Positions 26,004 through 35,701 of a DNA stretch of 64,000 bases are shown here, in pieces. The notes under the pieces are model-generated. The model had not been told where the DNA came from. It made no database searches and saw only the letters and a list, made by a program, of their open reading frames with translations. A program made the translations under genes and the position numbers. The DNA comes from Rhodococcus aetherivorans (lineage in GTDB: Bacteria > Actinomycetota > Actinomycetes > Mycobacteriales > Mycobacteriaceae): NCBI RefSeq assembly GCF_011058165.1, contig NZ_JAALEG010000015.1, positions 1-64,000 on the forward strand, in the 5' to 3' direction. Numbering within the stretch: position 1 is the stretch's first letter; each line of letters begins with the position of its first letter.

Positions 26004-28127
26004 GTGCCGGTGAAGTTGTCCTATTGTCGCCTGTGCCCCGCCTCGTGCGGGGTGCGGGTGGAGGTCGACGGCGATCGGATCCTCGGCATCGTCGGCGACG
26101 GACTGCACCCGTTGTCGGGCGGCTACTCGTGTCCGAAAGGACGTCGTGGTGGCGACTTCCATCAGGGGCCGGATCGGCTCACCACCTCGATGCGCCGCAC
26201 CCCCGGCGGCAACTTCGAGCCCATCCCGGTGGAGGTCGCGATCGCGGAGATTGCCGAGCGCCTCGAAGCGATCACGGGGGAGCGCGGTCCGGACGCACTG
26301 GCATTGTTCATGGGAACCCAGCAGAACTTCGCGGCGCTGACCGGCCCGATGGCGCGGGCGTGGTTCCGCACCACCGGATCCCGGAAACTGTTCTCGACCA
26401 TGACGATCGATCAGTCCGCCAAGTGGATCGTGCAGTCGCGGATGGGGGAGTATCTCGGCGGGCGCCAGCGCTTCGACACCGCGGACGTGTGGCTGCTGGC
26501 CGGCACGAACCCGATGGTGTCGCTCAACGGCGGTGACGGGGACGGCGCGATCACTCAGAACCCGTCCGTGACGATCCGCAGGGCGCGCGAGCGAGGGCTG
26601 AAGCTCATCGTCGTCGATCCTCGGCGCACCGAAACTGCGGTTCGTGCGGACCTGCACCTGCAGCTCCGCCCCGGCACCGATGCCGCACTGTTCGCAGGAC
26701 TGCTGCACGTGATCCTGTCCGAGGGTTGTCACGATCACGGGTTCTGCGAGCGCTTCGCAGACGGCCTCGAGGAGCTCGGCGCGGCGGTCGCACCGGCGAC
26801 ACCGGCGCACACCGAAGCGGTGACGGGCGTGCCGGCCGCCGATGTCATCCGCGCGGCCCGGATGTTCGCGGCGGGGCGGCGGGGCATGGCGACAACGGGC
26901 ACCGGGGTGTGCATGGGCCCGCATTCCAATGTCGCCGAACACCTGGCCGCGTGCCTGAACGTCGTCTGCGGTCGGTACCTCCGCGAAGGCGAGGTGACAC
27001 CCAACCGGAACGTTCTCGCACGGACGACCCCGTTGAAGGCGGAGGTTCGTCCGCCGTACCGGACCTGGGAATCCGGGTTCCGCAGCCGCATCGGCGGGAT
27101 CGGCACGATGAACGGCGAGCTGCCGTCGGGCATTCTTGCCGACGAGATCCTCGAGCCGGGCGCCGACCGGGTGCGGGCACTGGTGGTCTCGGGCGGGAAC
27201 CCGGCGCGGGCCCTGCCGGATCGGGAGAAGGTCGAACGTGCACTGAGCGAGCTGGAGCTCTTGGTGTGCGTCGACACGCGAATGTCCGACACCGCCCGGC
27301 TGGCCGACTATGTGATCGCGCCGACGATGGCGTACGAGCGACCCGACCACACCTTGCTGATGGAGTTCTTCTTCGCCCGGCCCTTCGCGCAATACACACC
27401 ACGACTCGTGGCTCCGCCCGCAGGCGTGATCGAGGACTGGGAGTTCTTCTTCCGCCTTGCCTCTGCGGCCGGGCACACGGTGAAGTTCGCCGGGCGGGTG
27501 CTCGATCCGGACGTGCCGCCCACCTCGGACGAAATGCTCGCGATGTTCGCAGAACGCGGGCGCGTTTCCATGGACGAAGTGATGTCGGCACGACGCGGCA
27601 CGCTCGCGCCTCCGGAGGAGAAGGTGGTCGGTCCGCCCGCAGAAGGAGCGTCCGAACATCGCCTCGCCCTGTGCCCGGACGATGTGAGCGCAGAAATCGC
27701 TGCTGCACTGGGTGAGTCGACGCCACAACGCGGGCTCACCATGCGGCTGACGGTGCGCCGCATGCGGGAGCTGATGAATTCGGTGGGCCGGGATGTCAGC
27801 GGGCTCGCACGCTTCGGCTACAACCCCGCACACGTGAATCCGCAGGACCTGCGGCAGCTCGGCATCGAACACGGCGACATCGTGCGCATCCGCTCGGCCC
27901 ACGGCCGCATCCGGGCTGTCGCACACACCGACCCCACCGTCCGACAGGGCACGGTCTCGATGACCCACTGCTGGGGTGCGTCCGACGCCGACGCGGACCC
28001 CCGCGGAGTCGGCAGCAATGTCAACGACCTGACCGGCTATGACCGAGTCCAGAACATCAACGCGATGCCGGTGATGACTGCGGTGCCGGTGGCCGTCGAA
28101 TCGGAGGTCCCCGCCGGTGCTCACTGA
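26004..28127 (+). CDS. Molybdopterin oxidoreductase (DMSO-reductase family), copy 1
   Basis: 707 residues, GTG start after GGAG. N-terminal [4Fe-4S] ligands Cys8, Cys11, Cys15 and Cys43 (CRLCPASC, CPKG). Then the bis-MGD-binding Mo domains, with AGTNPMVS and VVDPRRTET, and the C-terminal cofactor domain (MTHCWGASDADADP). At the place of the metal-ligand Cys/Sec of formate and nitrate reductases stands a T-I-D-Q segment, so Asp136 is a possible Mo/W ligand. No Tat signal: cytosolic. It overlaps copy 2 by 11 bases. Reaction unknown: a redox step, hydration or transhydroxylation are all possible. Confidence 0.85.
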   Translation: MPVKLSYCRLCPASCGVRVEVDGDRILGIVGDGLHPLSGGYSCPKGRRGGDFHQGPDRLTTSMRRTPGGNFEPIPVEVAIAEIAERLEAITGERGPDALALFMGTQQNFAALTGPMARAWFRTTGSRKLFSTMTIDQSAKWIVQSRMGEYLGGRQRFDTADVWLLAGTNPMVSLNGGDGDGAITQNPSVTIRRARERGLKLIVVDPRRTETAVRADLHLQLRPGTDAALFAGLLHVILSEGCHDHGFCERFADGLEELGAAVAPATPAHTEAVTGVPAADVIRAARMFAAGRRGMATTGTGVCMGPHSNVAEHLAACLNVVCGRYLREGEVTPNRNVLARTTPLKAEVRPPYRTWESGFRSRIGGIGTMNGELPSGILADEILEPGADRVRALVVSGGNPARALPDREKVERALSELELLVCVDTRMSDTARLADYVIAPTMAYERPDHTLLMEFFFARPFAQYTPRLVAPPAGVIEDWEFFFRLASAAGHTVKFAGRVLDPDVPPTSDEMLAMFAERGRVSMDEVMSARRGTLAPPEEKVVGPPAEGASEHRLALCPDDVSAEIAAALGESTPQRGLTMRLTVRRMRELMNSVGRDVSGLARFGYNPAHVNPQDLRQLGIEHGDIVRIRSAHGRIRAVAHTDPTVRQGTVSMTHCWGASDADADPRGVGSNVNDLTGYDRVQNINAMPVMTAVPVAVESEVPAGAH

Positions 28128-30354
28128 CACTTCCGCCACGACGGTCGGCGCACGCATCTGTCCGCTGTGCGAAGCGACGTGCGGTCTGCTCTTCGAACTC
28201 GGCGGACGCACGGTGACGTCGGTGAGGCCGAACCCCGACGACGTGTTCACCGCAGGGCACAGTTGCGCGAAGGGGCTGGGCCTCGGGCAACTGGAGAACG
28301 ACCCCGACGTCATCCGCACTCCGTTGATCCGCGACGGGGACGATTTCCGTGAGGCAACGTGGGACGAGGCGTTTGCCGAGATCGGTCGGCGACTGCCTCC
28401 GATCATCGCGGCGGACCCCAACAGTTGCGCTGTCTACTCGGGCAACCCGGCCGCGCACCACCTGGACCCGTCGTTCTACACGTTGCCGCTGATCTCGGCG
28501 ATCGGCACCCGCAATGTCTACTCGCCCGCCAGCATCGACACTCTTCCGAAGAACTACGCGAACGCATTGCTCTACGGAACCGGGCTCGGAATGGCGGTCC
28601 CCGATATCGACCGCACGTCGTATCTGCTGATCCTGGGGTCGAATCCGCTCGTGTCGAACGGCAGCACCGTCACCGCGCCGGGAATCGGGAGGCGTTTGGA
28701 AGCGCTGCGAGAGCGCGGTGGCACCCTGGTGGTGGTCGACCCGGCGCGCACCCGGACGGCGGAGGTCGCCGACCTCCATCTCGCCATCCGGCCCGGTACC
28801 GATGCGTTTCTCCTGCTCGCACTCGTCTCGGTGATCGCGACCGAGGGGCTTGCTGCGCCCGGGCGCCTGACCGGGTACGTCGACGGATTGGACGACGTCC
28901 TTCGGCTCACAGAACAGTTCACCCCGGACGCGGTCGCGGAGATCTGCGGTATCGACGCCGACGTGATCCGCCGGATCGCACGGGATTTCGCCGCTGCCGA
29001 CTCGGCCGTTGCCCATTCCCGGATGGGTTCGTGCACACAGGAGTTCGGTTCGGTCGCCAACTGGATGGTCGAGATCCTCAACATCGTGACCGGCAACCTC
29101 GATCGGCCGGGGGGCGCGATGTTCCCCGTGCCACCGGCAGGCGGTCCGACCACCTGGCCCGCCAACCCGAAGGCTCCGCTCGTGTTCGACCGATGGCGGT
29201 CGCGGGTCCGGAACATGCCGGAGGCGATGGGAGAGATCCCCGCGGTCTGTTTCGCCGAGGAAGTCCTGACCCCGGGCCCGGGACAGGTGCGGAGCCTGAT
29301 CACGATCTCCGGCAACCTGGCACGGTCGTTTCCGAACAGCCACGCTGTCGAGGCCGCCCTGGCCGATCTCGAATTCATGGTGTGCATCGACGGGTACCTC
29401 AACGAGACGACCCGCTATGCCGATGTCATCCTGCCACCTCCACCGCTGACGACGCGGGGCCACCACGACCTCGCGCTCACCCACTTCCAGGTGCGCAATG
29501 TGGCCCGGTACACGGCCCCGTTGCTCGAGCCGAGTCCGGGCCAGGTCCCCGAGTGGCAGATTTTGCTGCGCCTCGCGGCAATCGTCCGTGGCGAACCGGA
29601 GCGGCCGGTCACCGAGCTCGACGACGAGGTCGCCACCACAGCGATCCGTCGCGCAGCGAAGCTCGCGGGCTGCGAACTCGACGACGTCGTACGGGCGACC
29701 GCGGGCCGCACCGGCCCGCAGCGGCTGCTGGACCTGCGGTTGCGCAGCGGCCCGTACGGCGACCGGTTCGGTGCCGTTCCCGGCGGACTGACCCTCGAAC
29801 TGCTCGAACGCAATCCCAACGGCATCGACTACGGGCCGTTGCAACCGCGAATCCCCGAGGTGCTGCGGACCCCGAATGGACGGATCAACCTCGTCCCCGA
29901 TGCGTTGATCGCCGACCTGCCGCGCCTGCGTGACACGCTGGCACAACCCGTGCCGGAGCTGGTCCTCGTCAACCGGCGACAGCGTCGCGGTATGAACTCC
30001 TGGCTGCACAATGCGCTGCCACAGCCCGACACAGGTCAGTGTGCGCTGTTCATGAATCCGTTCGACGCTGCCGCACGCAACCTCGTGGACGGCGACACGG
30101 TGCGTATCGCATCGAAGACCAGCGCTGTCGTCGCCGAACTGCGCATCACCGACGCGATGCGTCAGGGCGTGGTGAGCCTGCCGCACGGGTGGGGTCACGA
30201 CGGCCGTGGTCTCCGCACCACTCGCTCGGCCGCTGCACCCGGTGCGAACGTCAATGCCCTGGTCGACGACACCGTGGTCGAGCCGCTGACAGGCGCCCCG
30301 ATCTTCAACGGTTTCCCCGTCGACGTCACCCGCGTGGAAAGGCCGCAGTCATGA
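28117..30354 (+). CDS. Molybdopterin oxidoreductase (DMSO-reductase family), copy 2
   Basis: 745 residues, GTG start inside copy 1. [4Fe-4S] ligands Cys15, Cys18, Cys22 and Cys50. LGSNPLVSNGS and VVDPARTRTAEVADLHL bind the first guanosine part, and LPHGWGHDGRG the second. The ligand segment reads S-I-D-T-L-P-K, again with aspartate. It is clearly related to copy 1 but far from identical, so the pair may form a heterodimer or act on successive intermediates. Its stop overlaps the hydroxyacyl-CoA dehydrogenase start (ATGA). Confidence 0.85.
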   Translation: MLTDTSATTVGARICPLCEATCGLLFELGGRTVTSVRPNPDDVFTAGHSCAKGLGLGQLENDPDVIRTPLIRDGDDFREATWDEAFAEIGRRLPPIIAADPNSCAVYSGNPAAHHLDPSFYTLPLISAIGTRNVYSPASIDTLPKNYANALLYGTGLGMAVPDIDRTSYLLILGSNPLVSNGSTVTAPGIGRRLEALRERGGTLVVVDPARTRTAEVADLHLAIRPGTDAFLLLALVSVIATEGLAAPGRLTGYVDGLDDVLRLTEQFTPDAVAEICGIDADVIRRIARDFAAADSAVAHSRMGSCTQEFGSVANWMVEILNIVTGNLDRPGGAMFPVPPAGGPTTWPANPKAPLVFDRWRSRVRNMPEAMGEIPAVCFAEEVLTPGPGQVRSLITISGNLARSFPNSHAVEAALADLEFMVCIDGYLNETTRYADVILPPPPLTTRGHHDLALTHFQVRNVARYTAPLLEPSPGQVPEWQILLRLAAIVRGEPERPVTELDDEVATTAIRRAAKLAGCELDDVVRATAGRTGPQRLLDLRLRSGPYGDRFGAVPGGLTLELLERNPNGIDYGPLQPRIPEVLRTPNGRINLVPDALIADLPRLRDTLAQPVPELVLVNRRQRRGMNSWLHNALPQPDTGQCALFMNPFDAAARNLVDGDTVRIASKTSAVVAELRITDAMRQGVVSLPHGWGHDGRGLRTTRSAAAPGANVNALVDDTVVEPLTGAPIFNGFPVDVTRVERPQS

Positions 30355-31583
30355 CCGGGGAGTCGGGTGCTCTGACCGGCACCACGATCGGTGTCGTCGG
30401 CGCCGGGATGATGGGATCGGCCCTCGCGTACACGTGCGCACGGGCCGGCGCCGACGTCGTGCTCGTTGCGCGGACCCTCGAGGGTGCGCGCCGCGGAAGG
30501 GCGTACGCCGACCGGCGCGAAATGCGTGCACTGCAGGCCGGGACGACGGATACGGCGGTCTCACAGGCGTTGCTCGCCCGCATCACGCCTACCGAACGGG
30601 TTTCGGACCTCGCGCCGGCCTCGTTGGTGGTCGAGGCCGTGGCGGAGAACGTCGCCGCCAAACAACAGGTCCTGCAGTCGGTCGAGGCCGTCACCGACCC
30701 GGGCACCTTCCTCGCGTCGACGACGTCGACCCTGCCGATCACAACGCTCGCATCCACGCTGGCACGTCCGGAGAACTTCGTCGGGATGCACTTCTTCTCG
30801 CCCGTCGACCGGATGGCGTTGGTGGAGACGATCACCGGTACGCGCACGTCGGAGACCACTCTCGCGGCATCCTTGACGTACTCACGGAAGCTCGGGAAGA
30901 CGCCCATCGTGGTGCGCGACAGCCGGGGGTTCTTCACCAGCCGGGTGATGCAGCCCTATCTGGACGAGGCGATGGTCGCGGTCGGGGAAGGAATCGATCC
31001 GGTCCTCGTCGAGCGTGCGGCGCTCGAAGCGGGATACCCGGTGCCGCCATTGCAATTGCTCGACGAGATCACGTTGACCCTCAACCGCGCGGTGCAGCGA
31101 GAGAACCGAGCCGCTGTCGGGACCGCCGGCGGCGCGTGGCGGGCGACTGGTGCGGACCGTGTCCGCGACCGGATGATCGACGAGCACGGTCGAGTCGGTC
31201 GATCGGTGGGACGCGGATTCTACGAGTACGACACCGACGGCACGCGAATCGGGTTGTGGCCCGGCCTTCGCGACGTGTTCGGGACGACCCGGAATATCCC
31301 GGTCGACGACATGCGCGACCGGTTGCTCTTCGTCGAGGTGATCGAAGCGCTGCGTTGTCTCGACGAAGGTGTGATCGGTTCCGAGGCCGACGCAGACACC
31401 GGATCCGTTCTCGGCATCGGATTCCCCGCGCACACCGGTGGGGTCGTGTCGTTCAGGCGGTCCTATACCGGTGGTGCGGAGGGATTCACGGCTCGCGCCC
31501 GCGAACTTGCCGACCGCTACGGCCACCGCTTCCTCCCGCCGGAACAGAGTTCGGAAGCACACGATCAACCGGAGTATCCATGA
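30351..31583 (+). CDS. 3-hydroxyacyl-CoA dehydrogenase
   Basis: 410 residues. NAD-binding GVVGAGMMGSALAY near residue 15, the catalytic histidine in GMHFFSPVDRM, and the second helical domain beginning at RDSRGFFTSRV. A C-terminal repeat of the helical domain (about 310-400) is present, as in FadB-type proteins without the hydratase part. It oxidises a 3-hydroxyacyl-CoA to the 3-ketoacyl-CoA with NAD. It is coupled on both sides by ATGA overlaps, so it works with the molybdoenzymes and the reductase. Confidence 0.87.
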   Translation: MTGESGALTGTTIGVVGAGMMGSALAYTCARAGADVVLVARTLEGARRGRAYADRREMRALQAGTTDTAVSQALLARITPTERVSDLAPASLVVEAVAENVAAKQQVLQSVEAVTDPGTFLASTTSTLPITTLASTLARPENFVGMHFFSPVDRMALVETITGTRTSETTLAASLTYSRKLGKTPIVVRDSRGFFTSRVMQPYLDEAMVAVGEGIDPVLVERAALEAGYPVPPLQLLDEITLTLNRAVQRENRAAVGTAGGAWRATGADRVRDRMIDEHGRVGRSVGRGFYEYDTDGTRIGLWPGLRDVFGTTRNIPVDDMRDRLLFVEVIEALRCLDEGVIGSEADADTGSVLGIGFPAHTGGVVSFRRSYTGGAEGFTARARELADRYGHRFLPPEQSSEAHDQPEYP

Positions 31584-33214
31584 CATACGTAGTCACCCAA
31601 GCCTGCTGCAACGACGCGACGTGTGTCGCGGTGTGTCCGGTGAACTGCATTCACCCGACTCCCGACGAAGCGCAGTACGCGCGCACCGAGATGCTCTACA
31701 TCGATCCGGACACCTGCATCGATTGCGGGGCGTGCGCCGACGTGTGTCCGGTGGAGGCGATCGCGCCCGACAGCGATCTCACAGCCGAGACCGAGATCTA
31801 CAAGGATCTCAATGCCGCATACTTCCTGGGGAACCCGACCGTGTCCGGCCCGACGGAGGTGCCGAAGGAGCCCGTCGTCGTCGCCGAGCGGCCCGGTCCG
31901 CTGCGGGTGGCGATCGTGGGTTCCGGTCCGTCCGCCTTCTACGCTGCCGAGGAATTGCTGAAACGGCGTGACATCGACGTGGAGGTCTCCATGTTCGAGC
32001 GGCTCCCCGTCGTCGGTGGGCTCGTCCGCTTCGGTGTGGCACCGGATCATCAGACGACGAAGGCCGTCGAGCGGGTCTTCGCCCGTACCGCCGGCCGCAA
32101 CGGCTTCCGCGCATTTCTCGGTGTGGAGGTCGGACGTGACCTCAGCGTCGACGAACTGCTCGACCACCACCATGCGGTGATCCACGCAGGCGGCGCTTCC
32201 GACGACCGGAAGCTCGGTATCCCGGGCGAAGACCTGCCGGGCAGCTTTGCCGCACGTGAATTCGTGGCCTGGTACAACGGGCATCCGGACTACGCCGACC
32301 GTACGTTCGATCTGTCGGGGCGTCGCGCCGTGGTGATCGGCAACGGCAATGTCGCGTTGGATGTAGCGCGGGTCCTGGCACGCGATCCCGAGCGGCTCGT
32401 GCCCGGCGACATCGCGGAGCATGCTCTGGATGTACTGCGCCGCAGCGCGATCGAGGAGGTGGTGGTGCTCGGGCGCCGCGGCCCCGAGCACGGGGCGTTC
32501 ACGACACCGGAACTGCTGGCGCTGGGCTCGTTGCCCGAGCTGGACGTGACCGTCCACGGCGGTTACGACGCGCCGGAGGGCGCCTCGATCAAGCTGCAGA
32601 CGATCGCCGAGTACGCGCACCGGCGTCCGCAACCGGGCAGGCGGAGGATCACGCTACGCTTCCAGGCCGCGCCGGTCGAGATTCTCGGCGGCACTCGCGT
32701 CGAGGGTCTGCGGATCGCACCGTACGGCCAGGCGGGGCCCGGCGAGGACCTCGACGCGTCTCTGGTGTTGCGGTCTGTGGGGTATCGCGGCCGTCCGGTG
32801 TCGGGTCTGCCGTTCGACGCGGTCCGCGGAACGATACCCAACGTCGCAGGTCGCGTCGTCGATCCGGCCGGCAACCGTCCGATATCCGGTGTCTACGTAG
32901 CAGGCTGGATCAAGCGGGGGCCGACCGGCGTGATCGGGACCAATCGATATTGCGCAGCCGAGACCGTCGAAGCGATCGTTGCTGACCACGAACGCGCCCT
33001 CCTGTCGCGGCCGAGCCGCACGGGCGACGATCTGGCGGCGATCGTCGAGACGCGCTGTCCGGACGCGTTCGGCTTCGACGGCTGGCGGCGCATCGACCGG
33101 TACGAACGTACCGAGGGGCGTCGTCAAGGCCGCGCCCGTCGGAAACTGGTCGAGGTCGATGCGATGCGCGCCGTCGCCCATGGTGCGGACGCCCATTCGT
33201 ACTTGCCTCAATAA
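31580..33214 (+). CDS. 7Fe ferredoxin fused to ferredoxin-NADP reductase (FprB-like)
   Basis: 544 residues. Residues 1-70 are a 3Fe-4S/4Fe-4S ferredoxin (CCNDATCVAVCPVNC, then CIDCGACADVCP). From about residue 108 an adrenodoxin-reductase-type flavoprotein follows, with FAD loop VAIVGSGPSAFYAAE and NADPH loop VVIGNGNVALDVARVL. The architecture is that of mycobacterial FprB. In this operon it can pass electrons between NADP(H) and the molybdoenzymes; it could also feed the Rieske or P450 enzymes. Confidence 0.88.
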   Translation: MTYVVTQACCNDATCVAVCPVNCIHPTPDEAQYARTEMLYIDPDTCIDCGACADVCPVEAIAPDSDLTAETEIYKDLNAAYFLGNPTVSGPTEVPKEPVVVAERPGPLRVAIVGSGPSAFYAAEELLKRRDIDVEVSMFERLPVVGGLVRFGVAPDHQTTKAVERVFARTAGRNGFRAFLGVEVGRDLSVDELLDHHHAVIHAGGASDDRKLGIPGEDLPGSFAAREFVAWYNGHPDYADRTFDLSGRRAVVIGNGNVALDVARVLARDPERLVPGDIAEHALDVLRRSAIEEVVVLGRRGPEHGAFTTPELLALGSLPELDVTVHGGYDAPEGASIKLQTIAEYAHRRPQPGRRRITLRFQAAPVEILGGTRVEGLRIAPYGQAGPGEDLDASLVLRSVGYRGRPVSGLPFDAVRGTIPNVAGRVVDPAGNRPISGVYVAGWIKRGPTGVIGTNRYCAAETVEAIVADHERALLSRPSRTGDDLAAIVETRCPDAFGFDGWRRIDRYERTEGRRQGRARRKLVEVDAMRAVAHGADAHSYLPQ

Positions 33215-33231
33215 ACAACAACCTTTAGATT
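33203..33231 (+). promoter_or_regulatory. Regulon promoter/operator, site c
   Basis: -35 TTGCCT (33203-33208), 17-base spacer, -10 TAGATT (33226-33231). The repeat is degenerate on its left side (AACAACAACCTTTAGAT, 33214-33230). It overlaps the end of the reductase gene and precedes a second ligase unit. Confidence 0.6.
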
Positions 33232-33302
33232 TAACAGGCGGGTGTGATCTGCGCCTCACCGAGGTGGGCCCGCATCGACGACACACATTCATGGAGGGCT
33301 AC

Positions 33303-34826
33303 ATGAGCGGCACCGTTGTAGACGCTTTGACCTACTGGTCTCGGTCGAAGCCGGATCTGCCCGCGATCGATTTCGACGGCGATGTCGTCAGCTACGCAGA
33401 GCTGTCGAGCTGGGCAGACGGTGTTGCGCACGACCTCGCCTCCCGTGGCGTCGCGCCGGGTGATCGAGTGGGCTTCCTCGGTGCCAACAGCCTGGAATGG
33501 GCCGTGGCCTCGCTCGGCGCCATGAAGGTCGGCGCCATCGCCGTGGGTTTCAACCAGCGCATGCTCACCGGCGAGCTCACCACCCTCGTCGACGACTGTG
33601 AACCCTCCGTGGTCTACTGCGAAGAGGCACTGCTGCCGCGACTCGAAGAGGTCCAGCAGGCACGCAACACCTTCTCGGTCGCCGTGTTCGAGAAGGATGT
33701 GCGCCCGCTGCGCGGCCGCGAACACGCGAAGTACCGCTCGCCGGTCGTCGATCTCGACACTCCCACTGCCATCGTGTTCACCAGCGGCACCACCGGGAAG
33801 CCGAAGGGTGTGATCTTCACGCACGCCACGATTGCCGGTGAGATGCACGAGTGGTCGCTGATGGAACCGATTCAGCCGAACGGTCTGCGCCCGGTACTGG
33901 TGCTGCCGCTGTTCACCGCCGCCGGCATCGTCTGGGGCATCTCGCGTGTCGTGCTGCACGGCGGAACCTTGTTCCTGCAGCCGGGATTCGACCCGTCGTC
34001 GGCGCTGCGCGTCCTCTCCGAGGACAAGGCCAACACCCTGACCGGGCCCCCGATTCTCTTCGAACAGATCGCGAAGGTGCCCGGATTTGCCGACACGGAT
34101 CTGAGCCACATGATCACCGCACACGTCGGCGGTGCCCGCGTGCCTGTCGACCTGCTGCACAAGTGGCAGGCCCAAGGGGTGTCCCTGAGGCAGATCTACG
34201 GTCAGACCGAGATCGGCGGATCGGCCACCGCAATGCCGCGGGACGAAGCCGCGGAACACCCCGACAAGTGCGGGTGGGGCGGCATCTTCACGAAGATCCG
34301 GGTGGTCGACCCCGAAGGAAACGACCTCCCGCCCAACGAAACCGGTCAGATCCTGCTGCGCGGACCGGGCATGATGCCGGGATACTGGCGCAACGAGGAG
34401 GCCACCCGTGCGACTCTGATCGACGGCTGGCTCCAGACCGGCGACCTCGGCAAGCTCGACGAGAACGGCTACCTCACGTACGTCGACCGCCTCAAGGACA
34501 TGATCATCTCCGGTGGCCTGAACATCTCGCCCGCCGAGATCGAGACCGTCATCAATCAGATCCCAGGGGTCGAGGAGGTCGCGGTGATCAGCGTCCCCGA
34601 CGCCAAGTTCGGCGAGACGCCGGCAGCGCTGGTCAGGACGAGCGCGCAGATGAAGGAATCCGAGGTCGTCGCCTTCTGCAACGAGCGTCTCGCCGACTAC
34701 AAGGTGCCGCGCTACGTCGTCTTCATGGACGAGCCGCTGCCCCGGATGCCCAGCGGGAAGATCGCGAAGCGCCAGTTGCGCGACGCCTTCGCGGATGTGC
34801 CCGACAACTACGAGAAGGTCCGGTAA
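33303..34826 (+). CDS. AMP-forming acyl-CoA ligase
   Basis: 507 residues. P-loop FTSGTTGKPKG at about 159-169, YGQTEIGGSA, GWLQTGDLGKLDENG, RLKDMIISGGLN and the C-terminal lysine in RMPSGKIAK. The start at 33303 is supported by GGAGGG seven bases upstream; an in-frame ATG at 33291 is less well placed. A second CoA ligase of the cluster, transcribed from site c with an SDR gene behind it. Confidence 0.87.
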   Translation: MSGTVVDALTYWSRSKPDLPAIDFDGDVVSYAELSSWADGVAHDLASRGVAPGDRVGFLGANSLEWAVASLGAMKVGAIAVGFNQRMLTGELTTLVDDCEPSVVYCEEALLPRLEEVQQARNTFSVAVFEKDVRPLRGREHAKYRSPVVDLDTPTAIVFTSGTTGKPKGVIFTHATIAGEMHEWSLMEPIQPNGLRPVLVLPLFTAAGIVWGISRVVLHGGTLFLQPGFDPSSALRVLSEDKANTLTGPPILFEQIAKVPGFADTDLSHMITAHVGGARVPVDLLHKWQAQGVSLRQIYGQTEIGGSATAMPRDEAAEHPDKCGWGGIFTKIRVVDPEGNDLPPNETGQILLRGPGMMPGYWRNEEATRATLIDGWLQTGDLGKLDENGYLTYVDRLKDMIISGGLNISPAEIETVINQIPGVEEVAVISVPDAKFGETPAALVRTSAQMKESEVVAFCNERLADYKVPRYVVFMDEPLPRMPSGKIAKRQLRDAFADVPDNYEKVR

Positions 34827-34830
34827 TCCA

Positions 34831-35574
34831 GTGGTGAACCTGCAGAAAGTTGCTGTCGTTACCGGCGGGGGGCGCGGCATCGGCGCGGCCATCTCGCAGC
34901 GGCTCGCCGCCGATGGATTCGCCGTCGCGGTCAACTATTCGCGTAGTGCGCGCGATGCCGAGGACGTAGTCGCGAAGATCGTCGCGGACGGCGGACAGGC
35001 CGTGGCAATCCGGGCCGACATCTCGAAAGCCGCCGACGCGGAACGGCTCATCGCCGACACGACGGCCCGACTGGGTGCTCCCACCGTGCTCGTCAACAAT
35101 GCGGGCATGAACAAGGCCGGTGCGGCCCGTAAGCAGTCCCCCGACGAGTTCGACGAAGTCATTGCGGTCAATCTCAACGGCGCGTTCTACTGTACACACT
35201 TCGCATTGCCCGCAATGTACGACGCAGGTTGGGGCCGTGTGGTGTTCGTGAACAGCCCGTCGGGCGGGCGCCGGCCGTCGCCCGGCATGAGTGCCTATTC
35301 CGCAGCCAAGGCCGGTCTCGTAGCCATGACCAAGACGATGGCGGTGGAGGTGGCCCGTCGCGGCATCACGGTCAACTCTGTGATGCCCGGCTTCGTCGCC
35401 ACGGACATCGTGTCGTCGGGAGGCGAAGCCGGCGTGGAGGCCCTGACCAGGCACTGGCCGTCGATTCCGCCCGAGTCGATCGCCTCGACGGTGTCGTTCC
35501 TGGTGAGCGACAACGCCGCCGACGTCTCCGGTGAGGAGATCGGTGTGTGGCGGGGTGGCCCGGTCGGCGTCTGA
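34831..35574 (+). CDS. Short-chain dehydrogenase (FabG/acetoacetyl-CoA-reductase-like)
   Basis: 247 residues; GTG at 34831 or 34834. Cofactor loop TGGGRGIGAA, basic NYSRSARD (NADP preference), NNAGMNKAG, and catalytic Y-x3-K in YSAAKAG. Complete SDR. It follows the ligase by four bases, so it probably acts on the CoA ester formed there. Confidence 0.85.
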   Translation: MVNLQKVAVVTGGGRGIGAAISQRLAADGFAVAVNYSRSARDAEDVVAKIVADGGQAVAIRADISKAADAERLIADTTARLGAPTVLVNNAGMNKAGAARKQSPDEFDEVIAVNLNGAFYCTHFALPAMYDAGWGRVVFVNSPSGGRRPSPGMSAYSAAKAGLVAMTKTMAVEVARRGITVNSVMPGFVATDIVSSGGEAGVEALTRHWPSIPPESIASTVSFLVSDNAADVSGEEIGVWRGGPVGV

Positions 35575-35583
35575 GATCCGACC

Positions 35584-35626
35584 ACGATGCGACCCGTGCC
35601 GATTCGATCGGCACGGGTCGCATCGT
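35584..35626. terminator. Strong bidirectional hairpin
   Basis: Perfect 20-bp stem with a three-base loop, then TGTT, nine bases after the SDR stop. Ends the ligase/SDR unit, and perhaps the convergent MFS transcript as well. Confidence 0.8.
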
Positions 35627-35642
35627 TGTTGCGTGCCCCCTG

Positions 35643-35690
35643 CACCGTGCGCGTTTCTGGTAGCTCTCGCTACCAGAAACGCGCACGGTG
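35643..35690. repeat. 22-bp perfect inverted repeat
   Basis: CACCGTGCGCGTTTCTGGTAGC, four-base loop TCTC, then its exact complement. It lies 12 bases before the end of the convergent MFS gene and directly beside another long hairpin. No T-run follows on either strand, so it may be a repeated palindromic element rather than a plain terminator. Confidence 0.6.
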
Positions 35691-35701
35691 TTGGGTAGGT
35701 G

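Noticed and set aside
25953-28421. 822-residue open frame antisense to the first molybdoenzyme
   Set aside because: It exists because of third-position GC bias opposite a real gene; sequence is His/Arg/Val-rich with no domain, and the plus-strand protein has clear cofactor motifs.
28057-30198. 713-residue open frame antisense to the second molybdoenzyme
   Set aside because: Shadow frame with no recognisable motif; the sense gene is coupled to its neighbours by start/stop overlaps.
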